Notes: generated by a model not told the origin, from the letters alone. A DNA stretch of 64,000 nt from Kuschelorhynchus macadamiae (GCA_030620095.1 JAUTXW010004489.1:186001-250000), one strand, 5' to 3'. Shown: positions 34,331 through 47,830, counted from the stretch's first letter. Numbers and translations are program-made.

Positions 34331-34430
34331 GGCCACTGATTACGCTTCTAACATCAGTTTTGCAAAGTTCTAATTAGTTTCAGAGATATATGTCTATGCC
34401 CTTTACTTGTAGCAAAATTCAATCATACAG

Positions 34431-35400
34431 AGCCGGCTACTTGACAAATCATCTCTATGCTCATCCGAGGCCATCTTAGAGAATATAAAAACAACATACA
34501 AACCCGAACTTAGGCAGTTCATACCGAGGCTTCGACCAGAACCAAAACAGATAGTTAACACCGAGCTAATCCCGGACAATGAGTTTACAACGAGCCTTCA
34601 ACCAGCAGCAACACCAGAGAGAGTGAATTCAGCTTAGTTAAATCAACCAGCTCTAATTAGTATTTATCGAGCCGTCAAACCGCCAGAGAAGAAACCCGAG
34701 CGAGTAGAATAGATCGCTTCCAAAGGAGATCAGCTACTTAAGGGACGTTTCTGAAGAACATACCGAACTCCGCCTGAATGATAACTTTTGGTACGAGGAG
34801 ACGCCATCCTTGCATCTAGACACACGCAACTTCGTTGCTACTAGAGGTCACCGTGCACCAAGTCAAACATCGAGCACAGGTACCGTATTCGCCATCTTTT
34901 TTACGTTTCCCTGTGTGCCCGTGAGCACGAAGATAGTACCGACAAAGACCTAAATATCCGCTAAATATTAGGAGTCCGTTTTGTGCCGACCAGTAAAATT
35001 GGAGCTTCCCTATCGTAATCCAACAACAATTGGATATCTGAACTGTACTTTACCGAGACTCAACATGCCCCAGCAATCCGAGGAACACAGCCTAACGGAA
35101 ACGACCGGAGTAAGCACACTAGGTCAACCAGAGTGGCTTAATCGCAAACCAACCTTTTGGGTTTATCAGCTGAAGAAGGAAGACCTAATTACCTAGCTAA
35201 CCAAGTTCTACCTTGATACCACTGGGACCATTGACAAAAAAAAATCTTATAAATAAATGAGGTTGCCATGCCACACCGAATCCTCGGGATGGACCGTTTA
35301 AATATTCCACTGTCCCCACCGCCGCCACCAGTATGGGCTAGAATACATTTACCATTCCAGCAACAACGTTGTGACTATTTCACATAAGACGAATATACCA
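34431..35400 (+). other. GC-richer block, possible gypsy LTR/leader and gag start
   Basis: This block is distinctly richer in G+C than its surroundings. It has TATAAAA at about 34488, followed ~30 bases later by GGCAGTTC (initiator-like), a leader-like stretch, and near 35269 an ATG opening a Pro-rich frame with LSPPPPPVWARIHLPFQQQ. The arrangement fits an LTR promoter, leader and gag N-terminus of a gypsy-type element. The gag/pol scraps at 40086-42060 could be the rest of it. No second LTR was found, so the call is weak. Confidence 0.35.
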
Positions 35401-36488
35401 GGTTATCACACCTGGCACAGTGTGTGTATTAAATCGACCATATAACACGACAAAATAATTCAAACATTGATTTAATGTACGCGAAGTACAGAAAAGGGAA
35501 AAAAAGACAAATGATATTGTTAATAGAAAAATTTTAAATAGATAGCCAGAACGGTCCCCAAAATTCAATGTCATACCTTAAACCTATTTGACGGGATGAA
35601 GACCACACACACACTTGGTCGGCCGACTTCTCAATTGGTTCTTTCTTGTCGCTCTCTGGAAAACGGCTTGCAATCCGGTACTTTCCCAGAGTCTCGCGGT
35701 TGGGTTTGAATACCGAATTAAGAGGAAATTAAACACGTAAATTTAGTAAAAGAAATTAGAAATTAATGTTTCAATTTAGAAATTGAATCATCGATTTCAA
35801 AAATATATTAGATCCGTTCATTCCTGAACAAATTTCATACAATACTTTTTCAGGATCGATAAAAAGATATTTTGCAAAAAAAAAAATGTAAACAAGATAC
35901 CGGTCATTAAAATTGCTTCAGTTTTTACTAAAAATATCGTGTTTTTGTGGAACTTAACAACAGATTTGATATAAAAATACATGAATCACTGCTTTAAACT
36001 TATTATTAAGTCATAACTATCAAAAGCAGAAAAAAATTAATAAGTAAATTTTTAGGTTCAGTTAGATATTATAATATTGATAAGTAAAGTATACGGATGT
36101 TTTGTCAAATGTACTACTTAATGTAAGTTTTGTAGAATTGTGAGTACAAAATATTACGGTTATCAAACATTTTTAATATATTAGAATCTAATAACTTAAT
36201 TAATATTAAATTATAACATATAACTTAGGTAACGAATGATATTTTATAAGAGCACACCACGTACGCGTGCGCACCAGCACGTGCACGCCTTAAAAATTTT
36301 TGGTATTGGTAATAAAACGTTAAAATAAAAATAACAAATTATGACGACTTTTAGTGGTAAATCAATTGTTTTTGTCATTTAGCATATACAGGGTGTGATA
36401 ATGAAGTTGATATTTTTTAAATAGTACACCTTATATATTTTTACATTTCCGTAAAATTATCTTTATAACAATACGAAACACTGGCACT
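35401..36488. other. No gene recognised
   Basis: A+T-rich sequence. A patch of alternating purine-pyrimidine with CACGTACGCGTGCGCACC lies near 36250-36285, the only GC-rich stretch here. Confidence 0.5.
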
Positions 36489-36606
36489 GTGGGTTTATCT
36501 ATGGTAGTTTCGGAAATATTTTCGTTTAACATTTTGTTGGCATTTAATGAATATGTAACAAAATATTAAACGTAGATGTCTCCAAAACTACCACAGATAG
36601 ACCCAC
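36489..36606. repeat. Foldback repeat with 50-bp arms
   Basis: Left arm 36489-36538 begins GTGGGTTTATCTATGGTAGT and the right arm 36557-36606 ends with its inverse ACTACCACAGATAGACCCAC. The arms agree at roughly 80-85 percent, and the spacer is ~18 bp. ATACAGGGTGT, a common insect MITE-type end, occurs at about 36386-36396, so the foldback may be the core of a MITE whose other end is lost. Confidence 0.8.
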
Positions 36607-36753
36607 ATGTCTAATATTTTTATATTGGTCGAAAAGTGTCATAATTTACCTAATCAATTCGTTTTTATCTGAAAATTTCGTTTCCATTATTAAAAGAATT
36701 AGGGGGAAGTGTTTTCATAAAATTATAATTACCAAATATCAACTTTAAAATTT

Positions 36754-38350
36754 CTAATCCAACTCTTTTTGGGAAATGTCGATGTCGTCTAATTCTGTTG
36801 ACTCTACAACAAAAACGTAAGAAGAGTTCGGTACTTTAAGAGGATCTGTTGCTGATGAATCTAAATGGATACCAAATTTTTTTGGGGGCGTTCGCATGGA
36901 TGTAACGTATGGATCAGATCTAATAAGGCACATGTGAAGTAAATCTTCATTACTTTCTCTCCTACTACATTTACGTGTGAGAATAGTTCGTATGTACTTA
37001 CATTCTTTATGCTGGGATTCTTGGGCATTCTCAGAAAACATATCTATTGGAAGGAGTGTGGCCTTTATTATATCTGATCCATGTACCAGAAGCTTGTGAA
37101 CAGTTGGGGGCATAATATACCACGAATATAAACTGATCGTATGCTCTGCGGTCTCTAACGAAAATACAACTTTTCTACATAAATTTCATATCCACTTGAT
37201 AATACGCTAAAAATTGTAGAAAATCGTTGAATTAGGGTAAGCTCGATGCCAGTAATCTCAGAAGAAGCTTCAGCATTTTTAAAAAAGTGCCTGGCTGTAT
37301 TTTCTTCGTTGGATGTGCCAAAAACTTATTTTGGCATATCAACCATAAGACCGAGTCGCGCTTTAAATTAATTTTGGTTTAGCTTTTGTTTGATATTTTT
37401 TTAGTTTCAGTTTGCATCCAACATATATTAAATATTCAAATGTTGTTATATAACAATGAAGAGTTGAAGTACGAAATACCCCATGTATGTAATATTTGTA
37501 GGTTGCAAGCTATCTATTTGATCCTGAATTAATTTAGTTTGCTCTAAAATCTTATCTTTCGCTTCTTTGACAAAATGTAGTTCTATAGGCCTACAGTATC
37601 TTGGCGGAAATATTCGTGAATTTTGCCATAAAATTATGATTTTATGATTTCTCATATAGAACATGTAAATAGATATATACGAGGTTGCATACAAACTAGT
37701 GTCATCAAGTGAAGGGTCGAATGACGCTCCATTTAGATATTAACGTGAAATTTATATTATCATTCGGTGACATTTCTAGGGAATTAATAACCGGAATTAT
37801 GGCTAAAAACAAGCGACGTGCAGTCAGTATGGTTAAGTAAACTTAAAAGACCTGTTTCAACATATGATTCAGCAATTTTTATTTAATCTGCAGATGGATA
37901 GCACAAACATGTAGCTTGTTTAATCAGCCAGTATGCCGGATATAGATTTGCATTTTGGCTTAGTGTACTTTTCCGCAACAGACAGTGTAGCTTTACACTT
38001 AATTTTACCTCAACCATTAAATTAAGAGCTTGCTCTAGTCTGAATGATTTTATAGGATTGCTTTGAGTTTTGGAGTCTCGTCACGTATTTTCAGTTCCTA
38101 TCTTTTTGGAATTGCTTCTTCGTCCTTCTGCATAAAGTCTAGAAGATGCAGCAAAAGTTAATTCATCAGAGGTAAAATTATGTCTTAGGTTGGCGGTTCT
38201 TCTTAATTTTGATCTAGTGTCCAATTTATGGAATATACTTTGTGATCTTCCTACTTCAAAAATTGGAAATTTAAAATAATCGTATAGAATTATTAAATTA
38301 TTTAAAATTCCTGGGCAAAATTCCGGGCCCAAACTCTGGTAACGAATCAA
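36754..38350 (-). pseudogene. Decayed member of an unclassified insect repeat-encoded protein family
   Basis: Minus-strand pieces in order: 38350-38081 with LRHNFTSDELTFAASSRLYA, then a section with LNLMVEVKLSVKLH and QNANLYPAYWLIKQATCLCY (about 38040-37880), CRPIELHFVKEAKDKILEQT (37590-37530), then GTSNEENTARHFFKNAEASS and STIFSVLSSGYEIYVEKLYF (37310-37170). The last is the open frame 37113-36754 with MPPTVHKLLVHGSDIIKATL and EAQESQHKECKYIRTILTRK. The order suggests one gene of ~500 codons or more broken by stops and frameshifts. I recall similar sequences as repeated, TE-like genes in insects but know no assigned function. The HK...H...TRK pattern near the end may be metal- or nucleic-acid-binding. 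Confidence 0.5.
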
Positions 38351-40085
38351 TTAAAATCGCTTTCGGAAAAGTGGTACTTTGCGCATTTGTTAGGTAGACT
38401 ACTATTCACTTACGTTTGGAACTTGTTGCCAAGTTTAAATTAATTTTGAGCCATCTGCCATTTTCCTTATAAATTTCAATCCAATTTGTAAAAAAGCATT
38501 TTTAATTTTTTGCTTGAATTTCGGCTGAAATTAAAATAATAAAAAAAGTTACAGTAAGACATTGTAATGCGCAATAGAGTGCTTTACAGTCCGTAACAAA
38601 TTTAACTTTGACAAATCGGATTTAAAATTTTAATATTAAAATGGTCATTACATTTATCAGTTAAATATCTTATATTATTATCCAAAATGCTCCACTAATA
38701 GATATAAATAAAAATAGGCAGCTCAAATAATACCTACTAAAAAAAATCTTAACACTTACTTTTTAAATATATTTAGCACAACATCGGCTCTCGACTTTAA
38801 ACTTTTTTTTGTTTTTCTGATCAATCAATTTCTAAAAATTCATTCAAGTGAGAAGAATTTCTCTACTGAATTAAATCTCATTACACAAACATTTCTATTA
38901 TAAATAAATGTTACACCATACGTACATTATTATCAAAGCCTATTTTTCCTATAGTTCCATATAACTTGAATAAGTTAAAATATGTAATGTAATGAATAAG
39001 TAAAAAATATGACACAAAACCTATAAATTTCAGCCACAACAGAGCATACGGTAAGTTACGGCTATGAAAATTTGTTGGATTTTTTATTTGGTGAGTTCTC
39101 TAAAAAACTGATATCAATTAAAAACGCACAGATGTCTTAGTTCTTTACCGAATTTTAAATTTGAGATGTCAATTTGCTTCGAAATAATGTGGTTCTCTAA
39201 CTGTTAATTTAGTTTTATCGCTATGTTGAATGTAAAACTTCTACAGAAGAATCAAATATCCATATTTTTAAAATGGGTCCGCCATCTTGTATTTTAACAA
39301 TATGATAGTTGTAATAAGAATTGCCGAAATTTGAACCTTAGCTTTTGCAAAATGTTCACAGTTATTAAAATCGGACAAGCTGATCGTATAAAAATCGTGC
39401 AGTTTTTTTGGTACACTCAGTAGAAATTAAGGAGTCACATAAGTTTTGAATGGGTACCTATGAGCAGTTAATTTTTTACTTTTCTATTAAAAAATATACA
39501 TTTTTTATATAAAAGTTAACTAAGTTAAGTAAACTAAACTCCAACAACGGATTTTTTGCATGGTCTCCGAGTTAAAAAAGTACGTAACTATAGTGATTCT
39601 TAAAAATACCCTAAGGAAGGCATTAATATTTAAAAAGTTTGATACTGTAAAAAGTTTGATTAGTAACAATATGTATGTAAGCATTTGATAAAACATTCGC
39701 TATGTTTAGTATCATATTTTTGTATTGAAAATGATGTATAGAAATACTTTAAGGCCTCCACTCCAAAAACTGCACATATATATTTTTCAATTGCATTTTT
39801 CTATTAGTGAGACTTCTTTAAAAAAGATTGCTAGACTATGTAGATAGTCAATTTAACACACTCTGCGCCACTACCAGTACGATTTTCACCGAAAGTGCAC
39901 AAGTAGAACGTCCATTTAAATAAAAGAAGCGATCCGATGGATTTTATTGAGTGACTACAAGAGATTTGCACCTCTAAAAACATCGCTATGGACAGAATCT
40001 GAATATTGGTTCCGAAATAACTGACAACAATAGCAGTCCTGGGAAGGGTTTTCTAATCGGCTTTCCTAGCTTTTATTTTCCGCTC
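38351..40085. other. No gene recognised
   Basis: A+T-rich sequence without a convincing reading frame, inverted repeat or tandem repeat. Confidence 0.5.
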
Positions 40086-42060
40086 AATGCCGATAACCTA
40101 GAAGAAAAAATTAGTCGCCATCTTCAGAGAACTAATGAACTGTCCAGTCAGTATATAACTGACCTGCAGACACTAATATCCGGGCATAGTAACATTGGAC
40201 CCAATCAAAAATTAAAGTAGCTTTACTGGAACCTGCTGCCCGAATACGGACAGTATAATGGTAGAATTGAAGCACCGATATAATGTCTTTCCCCTATATG
40301 GTTAGAAAAACCGAACTACTCCTAAAGTAGTTAAAGCACTCGCCCTCGAACCACCACCTAGCTACACACTCTAATTACGAAACAATAGTCAAGGCACCGA
40401 AATTGTTTTGTTCAAGATGTAGGAATGATAGAGTTCTTTCCCGAAAGCGATCGGGCCTCCGTTCGAGAAATTAGTCCGGCACTGTAAGTCTCGAGGTCAA
40501 TCCAGCACCGCCGCCCTACTACCTCAAACTCTCCTGTCGCACCCGTATCAGTTTTTGACACCCGTCCTCACGCAAGAATGTACACACAATTCTATGTTTT
40601 TATTGACACCGAAACCTTAAATTCTTACATGAGACACCTAGTAGGCAAACTATGCCAGAAAACTAGGTGCCAAAGGATCCGACCAGCAGTCGTGAGTGCA
40701 AAATTAGCCAGTGGTGGCGTGATGTAGATCACCAACGCATACCGAGTACCATCAAAACTTGGTAAATCCATCCTACTACTTTACGCACCTAACATCAGAC
40801 TTAGTGGTAGATATGTATATTTTAGGCCGTCATCCACTTTATCTAGATCTTGGTACAGTTAAGTGCATCTGATGACGAGCCACTGCGTACTTCTGATATG
40901 TGTAGTTCTGTAGGTGAAATTTAGCATGGACCAAAGCACGCACTAATGAAACAAAAATACCACCAATTGAGACTATTCCTGGAACAAAAGCAGCCAAAAT
41001 TTGTGAATGTGCGGTACCACATCTTTGGTTGAACGCACTATTTATCTAAAAAATATCAAGCATATCAAACAACGATGCCGCCCACAAAATCCCAGGATGC
41101 AAGAAATCATTAATACAGAAGTCCGAAACATGCTTCAAGATGGCATTATCGAATCTTCTAAAAGCCAATGAAGTTCACCCGTAGTGATAGTTCGCAAGAA
41201 AGACGGAAAGCACCGTTTTCGCATAGATTTCCAAATAATTAACGCCGTCTTTCTTAAGAATGCATATCCATTACCATATATTAATGCCATCTTGGATAAG
41301 CATCAAAGCGCCCGGTATATCTCCAGCATCGATTTTAAACAAAGGTTTCAATTTCCGAAGACAGTAAGCCCATTTACGGTTCCCGGAATGCGGTTATTCC
41401 AGTTTCGAGTTATGTCATTCGGATTGCACTCCACTTCAACGTCTGATGAACCTTATTTTAGGACTAGATCTTGATCCCTTCTGCTTTGTCTATTTGGACA
41501 TCATAGTCTTGGGAGTGACTTTTGAAGAACATCTCAAAAATCTAAGTTAAGTTTTTCGCCGTCTTCAATGTGCCAACCCAGAAATTGAACCCAGAAAAGT
41601 GTCAGTTTGGTAACCAATCTCTCCTTTATCTAGGATATCTCGTCCTAATAGTTTGCGAAATGCTCTGCTCTCCTTAAGAAGAATATCCAAGGGATCTAGA
41701 CAAAAGAACAGAATGCGTTTGTCCAACTAAAATCTTACCTGATTGAATGATTTGCCCAGATTGTCCCAGACAGATGTATCCAGTAATAGGCTAGGTGCAG
41801 CATTGATGGCGACCATGTGATCGCTTATACAAGTAGCAATTTATACACCAAGAAGAGAAAATTCTCCGTCACAGAAAAAGAGTGCTATTGTTTGCAGAGT
41901 AGAAAAGATGAGATCATACTTGGAAGGGTATCATTTCATCGGAACCACGGACTCACATCACCGTACACGCGTACAGGACAATCCAGTCGAACAAAACCCA
42001 ATTTTTTGAAGCTGATCATAGAAAATGGAATATGCACCTAGCAGACTTAGTTTTCGCAGT
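40086..42060 (+). pseudogene. Gypsy-type gag-pol scraps (gag, protease, RT, RNase H)
   Basis: Broken + strand frames follow gypsy order. Gag-like HLQRTNELSSQYITDLQTLI (near 40110) comes first, then a protease-like FIDTETLNSYM (near 40600; DTE where DTG is usual). RT follows, with PRMQEIINTEVRNMLQDGII, VIVRKKDGKHRFRIDFQIIN and SIDFKQRFQF (41095-41350) and a damaged active-site box FCFVYLDIIVL, one Asp of the YxDD pair missing, near 41485. RNase H is recognisable from IAYTSSNLYTKKRKFSVTEK (41820-41875). At least ten stops or frameshifts occur. No integrase or LTR was found; the right side ends at the hAT-like MITE. Confidence 0.8.
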
Positions 42061-42125
42061 TAATAGATATAACTGGCATTGAGCGATGTTTTCCGACCAA
42101 AAATATACCGAGGAGCGTCACAAAG

Positions 42126-43096
42126 TAGGGATGTACGATCCACTAGAAAGTACTAAAAAGAATCGATACTCGAAATATCGATACATTTTCGATCCGGAGT
42201 ATTGTAATTTTCTAAATAAAAGTAAGCTATAAATTAGTAGTGAGACGATTAAATTTAGTATTTTTATAAAACCTGAAATAATGGAATATCCTTGATTTTA
42301 AAGGAAGCAATCCGAGTACTTATACCTAGAAGATATTATTTTGATATACAGAAGAATACCAAATTTTTGTTCTATTTTTCATAAACTGGAATTTAGAATT
42401 TTTAAAATGTTTTTTTGCAAACATGTTTATATCCAATTTGCTTTTTGGGTTTAAATTTAATTTAATTTTTTTTATTTTTCATAAATTGGAATTTAGAATT
42501 TTTGAAATGTTCGTTTTTACAGGCTTGTTTATAATCAATGTGCTTTTTATGTTTAAACCGAAGATTTAAGCATTATTGAATAATACAGAAAACATCAGAG
42601 TAACTTTTCCCCGTTATAAGTTAAGTAGCTTGAATTTTCTTTCATTTTAAAGGTCGGTAAAATTTGAAATCTTAAATGGCGACAATTTAGGAAGATCAGA
42701 GTTAAAATTTATAAACACTGAGTAATTTTATCAGAACATAAGTACATAGATGATTCGGGATATTCCCGGGCATCAATTTAATTGTTGCTGTCACCGTTGT
42801 CCATTAATCCACTATCCGCCTATCCACTGTAACTGTAATTTCAAAATTCTGCACACTTGTAATTCTCATAGAAATATGTAATTTGCAACTTAATACTGAG
42901 CCAGAATTTGAATTTTACGCTAGATGACCTCTACAATTAATATAAGAGCTAAACATTGCGGATCGTATTTCATCGATTTACAGCGATATGCATCGATACA
43001 GGGCACGTATCGTTTTAAAAATATCAAGCAAAATATCGATTATTGGAGGCAGAAATATCGATATCCTAGAAAAACGTATCGTACCGTGCATCTCTA
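42126..43096. mobile_element. hAT-like non-autonomous element (MITE) with ATCGAT-rich ends
   Basis: The left end TAGGGATGTACGATCC and the inverse of the right end (TAGAGATGCACGGTACG) match at most positions. The flanking 8-mers TCACAAAG (42118-42125) and TGACAGAG (43097-43104) agree at 6 of 8 positions, consistent with an aged hAT target duplication. The 971-bp interior is non-coding. ATCGAT cores occur only near the ends: 42161, 42176 (TATCGATA), 42971, 42991, 43034 and 43056 (TATCGATA). Such subterminal repeats normally bind the transposase. Confidence 0.7.
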
Positions 43097-43104
43097 TGAC
43101 AGAG

Positions 43105-46100
43105 TAATAGAATGGGTGTTAAAATAGTAATCGATTGCAAGAAACAGTAATAGGTCAGACGCCTGAATACCGAACGACTAAAGAAAAGGTCATCACTTTA
43201 ACTATGATAGTAATAAATTTAAAATTATGCCTCCTCTGACGCAAGGTTTCTAAAAATCTTAGAGTTGGTGGAAACGTAATAGAGTAATAGTTAATGAATT
43301 AATTAAAATAGTTAATGCCCGACTAGTTTATTTTTGACAAATAAAGACATTATGTCAAAGTCAGTTAAATAAGAAATAACACACTAGAGTATTATTATAG
43401 GAAAATAACGGGCATTAGAAATAATAATTTGGTTTATTAATATTGAAACTAGATTTTTCCCAATTAAAGAATATTTTACCTCAAGTCTTATTATAACTAT
43501 ATAGATCTATTACGATTGTAATAGACTGACAACATGAAATAATAAAATTTAGCAGATTTCGACGTATCTCAACTGAGTGTTCGAGTATTCGAAAAGTAAC
43601 GCTAACAAAGACGTCGCAATGCAACATTGCCATCTTATTCTTTTAAGGATAATTTCCCGATTTACTAAAGTATTTTTGAGGCAAGTACTAAAAAAGTTTG
43701 TATTTAATAAAGAAGATATACAAATTTTATATTTAAAAAAACACTTTTTATCCGACTTACTCCCGTATGCTTTGACGGATTGAGATGAAAATTTCCCTAA
43801 TGCAGTATATTGAAAAAAAAAATGGCGTGATAACATCTAAGAGTTTACGCGATAAATTTGAAATACTTTAATATTGATTTGGAATTTGGTGTATCAAGTA
43901 TAATTAATTTTTCGTCAAATTGTTTGGGTTATTACAAATCTTAATGAATATTGAAAATATCAAATATCTTTTTTCTTGACACAAAACATTTCTTGTGTCA
44001 ATGAGTGTGGAGGTGAGGGGAACTAAGAGGAAAAGAGTGCTGTTTTAAAAATATCGTGTTTCATATGTTTTCTGGGTTTTTGGTGGCACAAAGCTTAATT
44101 TTAATCATCATTTTAAATTTTCACAATGTGGTATGCTACTTTTCTGTAAATGTGTATAGATGGCTCTTTTTACATAATATTAATACGGTGATTTGGAAAA
44201 GTTTCATATGTAATGGATCAAATAGCTACTTGTTTATTTTATTAGGTACGTCCAAAACTATAACCTAAGTTTAGGTCTCGAAACTTAAAACTACAATTAT
44301 AAAGGGGAAGTAGAATACTTTTTTCTTTCAAAATTCTGTTTTAAGAGCCGTATTTTTTTCTAGTGAAACATTTCGATATAAGACATCGATTTAGGAGGTT
44401 TAGGTAATAAAAGCAACATTTTGTTTTCGCGGCCATGCATTTTCATTTTTTTTCTTCACTTAAACTTTTGAATGATTCAAAGTAACGATTTAGGGTTTTC
44501 TGTAATATATGGTAAGTTTCATGTAATCTTTAGAGGTGTAATTTATTAAAACAAAAATATGAGAGCCACCAAAAAAATTATCTTTTCCCCTGACTCTTGA
44601 ACTGCTTAAAATTTTTTATAAATTTATGTAACCTCTAGTGCCTTATTTTTGTTTTTTTACCTGTATTCTGAAAACCTACCAAATTACACTAGGGCCAATT
44701 CTAGAAGATCAGAATTTTTTAAATTATAAAATCCTATCTATTACTTAAAACTCCAAATCGATACTTTAAATCCTACAAAAGTTCGTATTAAATCGGTACT
44801 CCTATATTCCCTGTGTTAAACATATAGCTACAAATATCGACATTTACCATATTATACATAAAGAATAGTTTTCGAGGCGTTAAAATTAAATTAAATGTAT
44901 CTAAATATGTACTCATTTAATTCTGAGAGCAGCTTTACCCACGCTTTACTCTGGTTTGGTCAAAGGCAATTGGATGCTTTTGTGAGTTTTCAATTGATAA
45001 ATGTTTCAAAATAAAAACGGGTCATTTTTTTTAACTACAATTTATCAAATTTCTTGACTTGGGACAAAAAAATGTAAATTTATGCCTTTTAACAAAAATA
45101 TGGAGCTTTCGTTCTGCTCATTCGTTTTTGCCCCAGGTAGTACCGATACACTCGTACGAGGAACATGTATGCAACAGTTCAAACATTTTTTAAAAATCAT
45201 ACGTATCACCGAATTTGATACCAATCTTTAAAGAAAATAGGCAGGAATTTATTCGGTGTATTTACTAAGTTCACATAGAATAAACTGTTTAGATGCTACA
45301 GGGCCGGCCGTGAAACACTGGTTGAGAATATGGCAATAAAATTTCAATTTTAATGACTCGTGTATAAACCAAAGAGTAATTCTCTCCATGTAGTTCTTTA
45401 ACTCGTGGAAAGTACGTTTAGATTCAGTAAACTGTTCCTCTTTAGAAATGCTGTTTTTGAGAAAACAGTGGAACGCGAAAAATGTATGAACAAAATAATT
45501 TTTTTTTAATTTTTATTATGATTTCGAATCTCCTTTAAATTTCCTAACGAACTCTCGTCTCACTTTCACTACGTAGATCGAGTTTCGGCTCCGCTAAATG
45601 CCTCCAAAGTTACTGCATTTTTTTTTTCGCTTTTTTAATTTTTAAAGCGATATGTCATGCTTCGATATTGTTGGTTTATCAACTTTTCCGAGATTTCTAG
45701 ATGGGAAATCTGAAAAAAGAGTCCTAACTCAAAAAATTAACCGTCGAGACCTGAATCGTGTTTTATTGGGATTTCGAAAAATGTGTCCATATCGGACGCC
45801 AATGCTCAGTTTATTATCAGTTCCACCAAAAATGTGTTTTTCCAGAAGGTTCAAGCGACCCTACAAAAGCATATTTTCTCAACGTACCGTTGCCGATTTC
45901 GTCTATGAAAATTCAAAAATTGGATATTTTTAAGTTTTCCGATTTTCACTGAATTTTTTTGAAGTTTGATTTATGGTATTTTGATATTTTGTGAAAGCAA
46001 ATAGTATTATAGAAAGTTGCAGCAAAAAAAAACTACGGATTCCAAAGTAAGATTACCGTTGATGGTTAGCTCAATAGTCAAAAAATTGTAACTTTTTTAA

Positions 46101-46461
46101 TTTCTGTTCTATCCGATAGGGTTGGGTTTTTGGCAGGACCTCGAGACATCGATATGCTTTCAGAAAGAAAGTACCCCAGAAGTTCGGGGCATTTTGCTGA
46201 TTTATAATTAAATTTAATGTTGATCAGTGGTGGACGAATACCACCAAACGGGAAAAAACAAACGCATTTTGGTACCTTTTGCCTCCTCATTAATGTTGTC
46301 TTATGGCAATTTTTAATAAAATTAATTTTAGCGAGCCACAGACAGCAATAATAATTTAAAAAAAAAATTAAAAACTGAATATGTTTTAAAGAAGCGGCGA
46401 TAAATGTAATTTGCTCACACTTTTTTGACAATATTGTGTTTTATTTATGCTCTCAAAGGTC
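43105..46461. other. No gene recognised
   Basis: About 3.4 kb of A+T-rich sequence. Open frames at 43549-43836 (-), 44056-44268 (+) and 45652-45933 (+) have no family features. The stretch 45540-46120 looks like part of an unknown dispersed repeat by its composition but cannot be named. Confidence 0.5.
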
Positions 46462-46487
46462 GTTCAATGGACTTTCGTCCATTGAAC
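46462..46487. repeat. Exact 11-bp hairpin
   Basis: GTTCAATGGAC-TTTC-GTCCATTGAAC, with perfect arms and a 4-base loop, in otherwise unstructured A+T-rich sequence. Confidence 0.9.
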
Positions 46488-46835
46488 ATTCGACGAGGTT
46501 GAAATGTAAAAAAAAAATCCCAAACTTCGATCTAGTCCATTTTCAATAAGCTTTAGACAACTTTAAAAAGGAACGTTTTTTAAAAGTATCAAATTGATAT
46601 TTCAATTTTTTCAAGAGTTATTGTGTATCATGGAAAATTCTAAAAAACTCGAAAAAAAACCTATTTCTGGTATACCTCGTCTTTAAAGAAAGAATATTAC
46701 ACAAGTTCTATAACCAAACTGACAATAGATCGCACAAAACAAGCCAAAAACAAAATAGCATAGCACAAAAGGACTGCTAGAAAAGATCAAACACAACATA
46801 CAAAATTACCCAAATGCTGTTAGTGGTGTGGTTTT

Positions 46836-47830
46836 GCCTCACGGTTATGTTTTGATTTTATTAGATGTCATTTCGTTATTTACAAACATACCATTTCAGT
46901 TGGTTAACGAAATTTTGCAGGCTCAACGGCAAAAAAATGAAAATAATACGATCTTATCAAAGGACAACTTTTTAGAGTTTTGAACTTTTTATATAATAAC
47001 TGTTATTTTTCTTTTGATAAGAACTCCTATCAACAAATCTTTGGTACCCCTATGAGTTCTCCTATCAGCCCCATTTAGGCTTAGATTATCATGGACTTCA
47101 TTTTGGATAAAATTATAGAAAAACTTCCGTTTAGGCTTCCATTTTTGTGGGTTGTTGTGATATTATCTGTTCAATTCCATCTGATCAAATTGATAGTATT
47201 CTGAAAATATTTAATTCTTATAATGAACACATACAATTTACTTTGGAAAGTGAAACAAATAATAGAGTTCCTTTTCTGGACAAGTTGCTAATTAGATCAG
47301 ATCGTAATAATGCTGTTATTCTAGATTGGTATAAAAAAAAATCACCATAAGGTAGGTATATAAACTATTTTTCGAATCATCCAAAAAATCAAAAATGGAA
47401 CACATCGATAGCCATGAAAAACAGAATCAATCAGAAGAGTCATATACAGACTAATTTTAAATATAAAAAGCTACCTTATATTGTTGGACTTACTGACAGC
47501 GTAATTTAGCATTTTAGTTCAAGTGCCAGTATAAAATTGGTCAATTATTAACAAAAACTAAAGTCAAAACACCAAATATGCAAAATTACAATGTTGTATA
47601 TAAAACCCCGCGTCTGGGCTGTGAAACATTCTACATAGGTCCTACTAATCAAAACTTAAAAAACCGTATTATTTGACATAAAAGCGATAGTAGAATAGAT
47701 AAAAGATCGTGTGCCTTAGTACATCGCTTTCAAAATCTTGGCCATAGATTTGACTTTAACAACACAAAAATTTTAGAACGTGAAGGTAATTATAAAAAAT
47801 AACATTTTTGGAAATAAATAAGGATAAAAA
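46836..47830 (+). pseudogene. Second Penelope-like element: RT and GIY-YIG remnants
   Basis: The RT begins with LLDVISLFTNIPFQLVNEIL (46855), where DVxSLFTNIP is the Penelope motif A. The frame is broken, then resumes at 47147 with the RT palm end and PSDQIDSILKIFNSYNEHIQ, SETNNRVPFLDKLLIRSDRN and LDWYKKKSP. The GIY-YIG part follows in scraps (47600-47800) with GPTNQNLKNRI and HRFQNLGHRFDFNNTKILER. Stops occur in every section. The 3' non-coding part (47831-48370) includes CTGAGGAAGCC but no usable hammerhead. It is distinct in sequence from the PLE at 9022-9860. Confidence 0.85.

Noticed and set aside
45652..45952. Two overlapping + frames of 64-93 codons
   Set aside because: Overlapping random frames in repeat-like A+T-rich DNA; no domain.
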